Shown here: positions 14,753 to 20,338 of the stretch, piece after piece
How positions within the stretch are numbered: the first letter of the stretch is position 1
Layout of the letters: every line of letters begins with the position of its first letter
Origin: an uncultured Bacteriovorax sp.
GTDB taxonomy: Bacteria > Bdellovibrionota > Bacteriovoracia > Bacteriovoracales > Bacteriovoracaceae
Direction of reading: 5' to 3'
Length of the DNA stretch: 20,338 bases
Assembly: GCA_946480715.1 (NCBI GenBank)
Contig: CAMLKK010000043.1
Span: 1 to 20,338 of the forward strand
Made by a program: the position numbers and the translations under genes
The notes under the pieces: model-generated
What the model saw: the letters and a program-made list of their open reading frames with translations, nothing else
Told to the model about the DNA's origin: nothing
Database searches by the model: none

Positions 14753-16969
14753 CTATTTCGATTTATGCGTATAAGACCCATCCCAATTCGGTGGAGGTGG
14801 CACTTCCATGAAGTCTTCGCACATGTGCAGCATGCGCGCAAAACTCGGATCTGTTGGAAATTTCGCAAGCAGACCTTTGAATATCTCTGCCGCTGCATGG
14901 AACTTCTGTTCTAGGTAGAAACTAAATGCCAATTCATATTCGGCCAGACTTTCTGATTCGTTGATGAGTGGGTGACTTGGATGAAGAACTTCGTAAATCG
15001 TAACGGCGTTTTCCTTTCCTTTAACTTTTACTTTATCGAGCGTTCGGAAAACAAATTCTTTTTGTAGCTCTGCCGGAATCGCATTTTTTGTGTATTCGGA
15101 AATGTTAAGCTGAACTCCATAATACTTACAAAGCGATTCGAGACGTGCTCCGAGGTTCATGTTATCGCCAAGAGCGGTATAAGAAAAAATCTGGTTGGAT
15201 CCCATGTTACCAACCGAACACTCACCAGTGTTAAGACCGATACCATGTTTGAATTGTGGGAAGCCTTCACGAGCAAATTCTTCGTTGATTGGAGGCAGTT
15301 TCTCAATCATTTGAATAGCGCCTTTAACCGCCCAGTAGGGATGATTTTCAAGGTCGACCGGAGCTCCCCAATACGCAACCATGGCGTCCCCGATGTATTT
15401 ATCAAGAGTCCCTTTATGTTCGAAGAGTGTGTCCGTCATCATCGTCATATATTTATTCAAACAATGAGTGAGTTGCTCTGGTGTGAGTTTTTCAGAAATG
15501 CTGGTGAAGTCACGAACGTCAGAAAAGAATACCGTGATATTTTTCTTCTCACCACCCAAACGAACTTTCTCTGGATTCTTAAGGAGATCATTTACAATTG
15601 AAGGAGCAAGGTAACGAGAAAATGTTCCTTTGATTTTTTTCTTCTCTTTATTTGATTGATAGAAGTGGAGAAATGTCGACCACGAATAACAATTTAAAAC
15701 AGCAAAGAGACAGAAGAACAGTCGATTGTTGTAGCCTTGTGGGATGAAGTAATAAGTATCAAGCGCAAAAAGTCCGGCAACAATAGTAATGACGCTGACA
15801 AAGTCGAGGACAGCGTTTCCAAAGAGCATGACGATGATAATAAGAGCACATCCGATTCCCATCATAGTCCAGGACATTTGAGCAGAAGTATTTTCTGAAA
15901 CAAAAAACTTTCCTTCGAGAAGCATGTGAACCATGTTCATGTGAAACACAATTCCAGGAAGGATGGGATCAACAGGTGTATTTCTTAAATCGTTTGCACC
16001 GAAAGCAGTTGAACCAACAAAGACAAGTTTGTCTTTGAATATTTTTTTCATCTCAGGATCATCTGGTTTTGATTTAAAAATATCGTAGATGCTGACTTGA
16101 GGAAAATGATCCAATCCACCTAACCAACGAACTTTAGCTTCTCCGTTAAAATTGACAAAAAGTTTTCCTTTTTCAGTCTGGAGAAAACTCTCTCCCGGAT
16201 TAGAAACAACTTTGGTTTTTTTACCTGTGAATTTTTCATAGGCAAGCAGTGAGAACGATGGAAAGTAGAGCGTTCCAACATTGGTTACGATTGGGTAGTG
16301 GCGGAAAACCCCATCAACGTCAGCTTGAGCTTCAATGTGAGCAAGACCTGTTTCCGTATTGGTTAAAACTTCGACTGGAAAAACTTTTTTCTCAATGATG
16401 TGTTCGCGAAGATCACTGCCTGCGGTGATGGTTGCATCCATCATGTAGTTCATCATTAATTGATCAGGAGGATCTTTGAAGAATTTTTCCTCATCGAGAG
16501 CTTCATCTTCTTTTCTGGCCACCGAATATGGAAGAATAATTTTTTTTGAAGGATTGGACTCGAAATCTTTAATGGTGTTGGCAAATTGAATATCAGGTGA
16601 TTCCGCATTACAGGCGATTTCAGGTTCTGAAAAGAAAACGTCGAAGGCCACAATCTTAGCGCCAAATCCGTTTAAACGATTGATAAGTTCAATGTGCTTA
16701 GTACGGCTCCACGGCCATCTTCCCAATTTGTTAAGTGATTCATCATCGATCGCGGCAAGAACAAGACGATCATCTTTTTTGTTTCTATCGATTGTAAATT
16801 TCATTCGCATATCGTAGAAGCGATCTTCGAAAAAAGAGGCATAGTTGTAAATGAAGTTACTGTCTCCATACAAATCAAATTCTCTTGAACTTGTAGAAAG
16901 GAAAATACTGAAAGCACTGAATGCGATGATGACGAATACACCAACGTATTGAAAAATCCTAAAGAGCAT
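14753..16969 (-). CDS. CHASE2-domain class III adenylate cyclase
   Basis: 738 residues, inner membrane. TM helix at about 5-25; periplasmic CHASE2 sensor about 45-355 (FEDRFYDMR; LAAIDDES-LNKLGRWPWSR; AKIVAFDVFF); three TM helices about 367-435; cyclase domain about 475-660. Active site: metal Asp484 (FFSDVRDFT) and Asp528, adenine-selecting Lys524 in DKYIGD, Thr598 at the second adenine position, transition-state Asn605 and Arg609 (GDNMNLGAR). All needed residues are present, so ATP to cAMP is expected. The C-terminal ~65 residues hold a TPR-like helix pair and the PPPPNWDG tail common in CHASE2 cyclases. GGGAG lies seven bases before ATG. It follows the TPR gene by 11 bases, so it is co-transcribed. 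Signal sensed is unknown. Confidence 0.95.
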   Translation of the reverse strand: MLFRIFQYVGVFVIIAFSAFSIFLSTSSREFDLYGDSNFIYNYASFFEDRFYDMRMKFTIDRNKKDDRLVLAAIDDESLNKLGRWPWSRTKHIELINRLNGFGAKIVAFDVFFSEPEIACNAESPDIQFANTIKDFESNPSKKIILPYSVARKEDEALDEEKFFKDPPDQLMMNYMMDATITAGSDLREHIIEKKVFPVEVLTNTETGLAHIEAQADVDGVFRHYPIVTNVGTLYFPSFSLLAYEKFTGKKTKVVSNPGESFLQTEKGKLFVNFNGEAKVRWLGGLDHFPQVSIYDIFKSKPDDPEMKKIFKDKLVFVGSTAFGANDLRNTPVDPILPGIVFHMNMVHMLLEGKFFVSENTSAQMSWTMMGIGCALIIIVMLFGNAVLDFVSVITIVAGLFALDTYYFIPQGYNNRLFFCLFAVLNCYSWSTFLHFYQSNKEKKKIKGTFSRYLAPSIVNDLLKNPEKVRLGGEKKNITVFFSDVRDFTSISEKLTPEQLTHCLNKYMTMMTDTLFEHKGTLDKYIGDAMVAYWGAPVDLENHPYWAVKGAIQMIEKLPPINEEFAREGFPQFKHGIGLNTGECSVGNMGSNQIFSYTALGDNMNLGARLESLCKYYGVQLNISEYTKNAIPAELQKEFVFRTLDKVKVKGKENAVTIYEVLHPSHPLINESESLAEYELAFSFYLEQKFHAAAEIFKGLLAKFPTDPSFARMLHMCEDFMEVPPPPNWDGSYTHKSK

Positions 16970-16980
16970 GTCTCTCTCCC

Positions 16981-18573
16981 TTAAAAACTAAAGCGAAGTT
17001 CTGTCGTGAATACGCTCTTAGAATAATCGTATGATGGGTCATTAGAACTATTTTTAGTGAAATCGTAGTTAAATCCGATTTTCCAATTCTTATTGAGCTC
17101 TTTAGAAAGATCCAGCGAAGGATTCAACGTTTTTTCCGTTCCACGTGTGGCCTTTTGCGCTTTGGTGTCTGTAATCGTTCCAGCAAAGGCAATATCAAGC
17201 GTCCACGTCGGATAGATTTCAGGTATTAAATAATCTACACGGGCGAGGAAGGTGTTTGTATTGGTGGCAGAGTTATTGAAGTTATCGATAAAACTTGCAT
17301 CGAAGAGGAAGATAACGAGATGCTGAGTAGGAAGAAATGCAGTCTGATCAAAAGTCAGTGAAGTTGTTTTGTTGCTGATGGCAGCGTTTTCGCCTTTGTA
17401 ATCTTTTCTTTTTAATTTAACAGTTGAATCACCAAAGCTAAAAAACGAAAACGATTCACCTAGAGTGAAAGTCACAGCATTTGCATAGATGTCTCTGCTT
17501 CGTCTTAATTGCCAATCTTTGTAAGTTCGAGAGTAATCGACGTCAAAAATTAGACTCGCTGGTTTTTCCATCCAAGTGTGTTCGTATTTATTTTTCAGCG
17601 CTAAATTGAGAACAGTCGAATCGTTCGTGTAAACTTCAGGTGAACTTTGATCGCTATGTTGGATGTAAGTCAATCGTGCTTCTGGAGAAACGATGTATCT
17701 TTTGTTGAATGAGAAATCATTTTTAATGTAAGCTTCGCTTTCGAAAATAAAAGATTCTTTGCGTGATTGAGTAACATTATTTTCTTCGCTGACATTTGAA
17801 ATGTTGTCATCAAATTTCATTTTTTGAAGAACATAACCTGATAGTCTTTTCGGATTAAGTCTTCTGCCATTGGCCATCTGGTCGGGATCCAGACTGAATT
17901 CTTGCATCAATTCGTTGAGTCTGTTTGTGATGTCGTAGGCGACAGGTGTACTGAGATCCACTTTTTGAGCTGTTCTCATCATAGGAAGAATAAAGCGCTC
18001 AACTCGTCGATTGAGATCATCAGGTGTAGGTGATTTCTCACGTGCGATGGAAAGTAGTGTCTCTGCCAATTGAAACTGAGCGATCTGTTTCATTTTCAAA
18101 TCAGTTTCTTTTTCTTTTAAGACGAGCAGGTAATACTCACGTGAAATATCAAACTCTTCAAGAATTTGAGAAATGTGAGCAATGTAGTATAGCGACGCTG
18201 GTTTATTGTAGGCGAGTTCGGCAGATGTTTTAAAAGCAGTACGCGCTTTTTTTAATTCATTAGCCGCATAGAGCGCTTGCCCGTATTCATAATGTAAATC
18301 TTTGCTTGTGTTTTTTTCGTTGATCGCTTTTTCGAAAGCAGCAATGGCCTTGTCATATTCTTGCATGCGAGCATAGGTGAGACCAAGAAGATATGATCGC
18401 GATTCTGAACTATCTGTTGTATTTAATTTTTCCAGAATAGCAGCGGCCGCTGGATAATTACCTTGTTTGAAATTAACAAAGAAGTCTTCTAGACCTGCAC
18501 CATACACTGGTGCGATCGATAAAAGAGTTGTGGTCAAGAGTGTGCACAGCTTTGCTTTTTGCCTAGCAATCAT
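16981..18573 (-). CDS. TPR and beta-barrel outer-membrane protein, partner of the cyclase
   Basis: 530 residues with signal peptide (cleavage after VYG near 25). Residues about 28-180 hold four or so TPR units (YLLGLTYARMQEYDKAIAAFEKAI at about 61-84; LHYEYGQALYAANELKKARTAF at about 93-114). Residues about 245-530 are alternating beta strands starting with KMKFDDNIS, an opening typical of such barrels, and the chain ends in Phe (TELRFSF), the outer-membrane barrel signature. So: periplasmic TPRs joined to a C-terminal barrel. Resembles the TPR-barrel proteins that accompany FecR and CHASE2 genes; ligand unknown. AGGGAAG sits about 6 bases before ATG. It lies 19 bases after a terminator-like hairpin, leaving no room for its own promoter. 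Confidence 0.82.
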   Translation of the reverse strand: MIARQKAKLCTLLTTTLLSIAPVYGAGLEDFFVNFKQGNYPAAAAILEKLNTTDSSESRSYLLGLTYARMQEYDKAIAAFEKAINEKNTSKDLHYEYGQALYAANELKKARTAFKTSAELAYNKPASLYYIAHISQILEEFDISREYYLLVLKEKETDLKMKQIAQFQLAETLLSIAREKSPTPDDLNRRVERFILPMMRTAQKVDLSTPVAYDITNRLNELMQEFSLDPDQMANGRRLNPKRLSGYVLQKMKFDDNISNVSEENNVTQSRKESFIFESEAYIKNDFSFNKRYIVSPEARLTYIQHSDQSSPEVYTNDSTVLNLALKNKYEHTWMEKPASLIFDVDYSRTYKDWQLRRSRDIYANAVTFTLGESFSFFSFGDSTVKLKRKDYKGENAAISNKTTSLTFDQTAFLPTQHLVIFLFDASFIDNFNNSATNTNTFLARVDYLIPEIYPTWTLDIAFAGTITDTKAQKATRGTEKTLNPSLDLSKELNKNWKIGFNYDFTKNSSNDPSYDYSKSVFTTELRFSF

Positions 18574-18591
18574 TTGTTACTTCCCTATAAC

Positions 18592-18616
18592 AAAAAAGGC
18601 ACCCTGAAGGGTGCCT
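18592..18616 (-). terminator. Rho-independent terminator or attenuator between the FecR and TPR genes
   Basis: AGGCACCC (18597-18604), tetraloop TGAA, GGGTGCCT (18609-18616): perfect 8-bp GC-rich stem. On the minus strand it is followed by a T6 run (18597-18592). Its downstream end is 18 bases before the TPR start codon. Confidence 0.85.
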
Positions 18617-18642
18617 CTAAATATGTCTTCTTGAAAATATTA

Positions 18643-18659
18643 TAAAGGGAAACCCTTTA
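18643..18659 (-). repeat. Second hairpin overlapping the FecR stop codon
   Basis: TAAAGGG (18643-18649), AAA loop, CCCTTTA (18653-18659): 7-bp stem that includes the TAA stop. It has no T-tract and precedes the terminator hairpin by about 26 bases; it may stabilise the 3' end of the FecR mRNA. Confidence 0.6.
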
Positions 18660-20252
18660 AGGTGCATTGAAAATAAATTTTACTTTCGTAGATGGATTGT
18701 TCGTTCCTAGATCTGTGGCCGTATTTCTGACTGTTTCAGTCTTCTTCAGAACTTCGGTAGCGATGTTTTGAAGTGTAGTAGGGTTCATCATCGGAGGCGG
18801 TGGAGGAGGAGCTATTGGAGAAGCCGCAAATTTCGTAGCAAAGTTTGCCATCTCCGGACGAGCATCGTAAATTTTAGGTAATTCTAGTTTTACAACCGGT
18901 GCTGGACCAACGCTGGCCGGAGCACGGCCATCGCCCTCACCTTTAGCATCGCCTTTGTTATCACTTTTTGTTGAAGCAGTTTTTTCCTCGCTCTTAATGT
19001 CTCCTTTAGTTTCATCTTTTGATTCAGCAGGAGAATCAGATTTTGCTTCAGTTTTTTCCTCACTCTTTTCTTCTTTCTTATCTTCTTTGCTCTCAGACTT
19101 ATCTTCTTTTTTACTTTCTTCTGAATCATCACCAGCAGAAACTTCCTGTGTTTTCTGATAAGCTTCAGCATCAACGAGGACGAATTTTCCATCATGGCCA
19201 AGAGCAAGACCTTCAGGCGCTTTGTATTCACCTGTTACTTTATCGATTTTTCCGTACGTTTCCGGAACGACATATGTATTTGTGTTGGCATCGTACACAG
19301 CATTTACCGGAGGTGGAATGATGTTAACTGTGTTTAAATCGATGATACTTCCTGCCGGCATTTTATATTCACCAGTTTTGTCATTGAAGTATCCGTTTGG
19401 ATTTGATGTATCAACTTCGATTGATTTTTTAGCAAGCTCAGTAGCAGCGATAGGAGAAATCTTTTTTAATTCCGCTGCTAGTTCAGGAGATGCGTTTGAA
19501 AAAGCTGCACCGTCTGCTCCAGGTGGAATCGGATTTTTATATTGTTTTTTATCTTCAGCTACACCTTCTTTAACACCCGTTTCGTTAGCCTCTAGGGCCT
19601 GAATCTGTTTTAAACCAAGTTTAGTTGGAAGCATGGCCCTTGCAGCAACGTTTAGGTTTACCGCTGAAATTTGACCGTGTTCAACGAGAACTGCTTTGTC
19701 AGATGAAACAGTTCGCTCGAGAGCTGAGCGGTCGACAACTGGAGCACCTTTTTCAATGCTGGCCATCGCGACTTTACCTTCAAATGTAATCAAAGAAGTG
19801 TTGTGGTTTTCTGGATTGAAGTTTACCTGGAAGTCAGTACCACGAATACCCATCGCGGCCGTCTTCGTTTTGATATAGAGTTTACTTTTACTCTTATCAT
19901 CCATTTCCATATAGTCTTTTGTTACTTGCGATCTGATTTGTCCTTTAACAAGCGTGATGATCCCAGCTTCTTTTTTTGGAAAAGAGTTGATCACCATTTG
20001 AGAATTTGGTCCTAAAACCATGTTTGATTTATCTACGAATAAGAGTTTTGCAAAACTTTTTTCTGCTGTTTGAAGAACGGCACCTTCAGGTAGTGATTGA
20101 TCGACTTTTACATCAATGATTTCGCCGCTAACGAGCTTCGCCTTTACCATTCCTTTGAGCAGAATGACCTTAGCAACTTTATCGTTTGCTGAGGCAATCT
20201 GTACGCTCAAACTGGCGATTAAAAATAAGGTAGAGGCAGCTTTTAAATTCAT
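18657..20252 (-). CDS. Secreted FecR-domain protein with internal repeats and charged linker
   Basis: 531 residues from ATG 20252, chosen for AAGGA seven bases upstream and a signal peptide (cleavage after ASA at 22); the frame opens 30 bases earlier. FecR fold about 25-165, with the typical TKTAAMGIRGTDFQV (128-143) and GKVAMAS. No cytoplasmic anti-sigma domain or membrane helix, so this is the stand-alone periplasmic FecR type. Residues 285-350 carry near-repeats of (D)K(x)TGEYK(x)P(x)G (290-301 and 337-348, a weaker copy between). Residues 370-442 are a Lys/Glu/Ser linker, followed by proline-rich stretches (P6 at 482-487). Lies first in the module with the TPR-barrel and cyclase genes; a role as periplasmic signal link is inference. 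Peptidoglycan spanning by the linker is possible. Confidence 0.85.
   Translation of the reverse strand: MNLKAASTLFLIASLSVQIASANDKVAKVILLKGMVKAKLVSGEIIDVKVDQSLPEGAVLQTAEKSFAKLLFVDKSNMVLGPNSQMVINSFPKKEAGIITLVKGQIRSQVTKDYMEMDDKSKSKLYIKTKTAAMGIRGTDFQVNFNPENHNTSLITFEGKVAMASIEKGAPVVDRSALERTVSSDKAVLVEHGQISAVNLNVAARAMLPTKLGLKQIQALEANETGVKEGVAEDKKQYKNPIPPGADGAAFSNASPELAAELKKISPIAATELAKKSIEVDTSNPNGYFNDKTGEYKMPAGSIIDLNTVNIIPPPVNAVYDANTNTYVVPETYGKIDKVTGEYKAPEGLALGHDGKFVLVDAEAYQKTQEVSAGDDSEESKKEDKSESKEDKKEEKSEEKTEAKSDSPAESKDETKGDIKSEEKTASTKSDNKGDAKGEGDGRAPASVGPAPVVKLELPKIYDARPEMANFATKFAASPIAPPPPPPMMNPTTLQNIATEVLKKTETVRNTATDLGTNNPSTKVKFIFNAP
18927..19142 (-). repeat. Low-complexity Lys/Glu/Ser/Asp linker region of the FecR protein
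   Basis: Corresponds to residues about 371-442: repeated SKKED, SKEDKKEE and SEEKTEAK-like units. On the DNA this is a purine-rich minus strand (TTC/TTT-rich plus strand) that opens long spurious frames. Likely disordered. Confidence 0.85.
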
Positions 20253-20258
20253 AAAGAG

Positions 20259-20263
20259 TCCTT
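20259..20263 (-). promoter_or_regulatory. Shine-Dalgarno fixing the FecR start
   Basis: AAGGA on the minus strand, six to seven bases before ATG 20252. It excludes the earlier start at 20282, which would also put a charged stretch before the signal peptide. Confidence 0.8.
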
Positions 20264-20295
20264 TATAAAGGCCGTATTTCACTATCTCTTCGATA

Positions 20296-20301
20296 ATTAT
20301 A
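20296..20301 (-). promoter_or_regulatory. Candidate -10 box of the FecR-TPR-cyclase operon
   Basis: A perfect TATAAT on the minus strand, about 44 bases before ATG 20252, giving a leader of about 37 bases. No good -35 at 16-18 bases; the upstream sequence runs off the window at 20338. Confidence 0.5.
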
Positions 20302-20338
20302 CGAGAGTTCTTTAGAGGACTTTTATTGATTCTTAAAG

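Noticed and set aside
15245..15601. 118-codon plus-strand frame opposite the cyclase catalytic domain
   Set aside because: The minus-strand frame carries all catalytic residues there; the opposite frame shows no domain or start signal.
18890..19321. Overlapping open frames on both strands across the FecR linker
   Set aside because: They are by-products of the Lys/Glu/Ser-biased codons of the real gene; one is a Lys/Arg/Leu-rich frame and the other Ser/Leu/Phe-rich, with no Shine-Dalgarno or domain.
1..20338. CRISPR arrays, tRNA/rRNA genes, transposases, integrases or phage genes
   Set aside because: None seen: no regularly spaced direct repeats, no cloverleaf-like segments in the short intergenic gaps, and all long frames are accounted for.

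Overview
The window looks like chromosomal DNA of a Gram-negative deltaproteobacterium-like predator of the Bdellovibrionota, most likely Bacteriovorax/Peredibacter type. This is an inference from AT-leaning composition (about 40% GC by eye), many secreted and outer-membrane proteins, a fused branched-chain E1, c-di-GMP and cAMP signalling genes, and a serine-palmitoyltransferase-like enzyme (Bacteriovorax stolpii is known to make sphingolipids). I see no tRNA, rRNA, insertion sequence, phage gene or CRISPR array, and there is no gene-free stretch over 300 bases.

Layout. Bases 1-974 (minus): 5' part of an alpha-oxoamine synthase gene, probably serine palmitoyltransferase. 1119-1898 (minus): PilZ c-di-GMP effector. 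1989-5912 (plus): DUF2797 cysteine-rich protein, aminopeptidase N, and a hotdog-fold DUF4442 protein whose start overlaps the pepN stop. 5883-7705 (minus): a two-gene operon of a small secreted protein and a secreted caspase-like (clan CD) protease. 7861-8886 (minus) and 9023-11068 (plus): divergent class II fructose-bisphosphate aldolase and fused E1 alpha/beta 2-oxoacid dehydrogenase, both followed by strong terminators. 11191-12543 (plus): divergent HD-GYP protein with a receiver-like N-terminus. 12602-14243 (plus): DUF2279 protein and outer-membrane phospholipase A, overlapping by 8 bases. 14240-14701 (minus): small secreted HEXXH protein. 14753-20252 (minus): FecR-domain protein, TPR/beta-barrel outer-membrane protein, and CHASE2 adenylate cyclase.

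How they may work together. The last three genes form a plausible envelope-to-cAMP signalling module: an outer-membrane barrel with periplasmic TPRs, a periplasmic FecR-fold protein with a long charged linker, and an inner-membrane cyclase with a periplasmic CHASE2 domain. Two tandem hairpins, one a good rho-independent terminator, lie between the FecR gene and the other two, which suggests the FecR protein is made in excess. Several independent secreted hydrolases (caspase-like protease, phospholipase A, HEXXH protein) fit a predatory or lytic life style. PilZ, HD-GYP and cyclase genes show dense second-messenger signalling.

Non-coding features of note: three genes without a Shine-Dalgarno have a -10-like hexamer 6-8 bases before ATG, suggesting leaderless mRNAs. 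In one of them this promoter is embedded in the terminator hairpin of the upstream operon.
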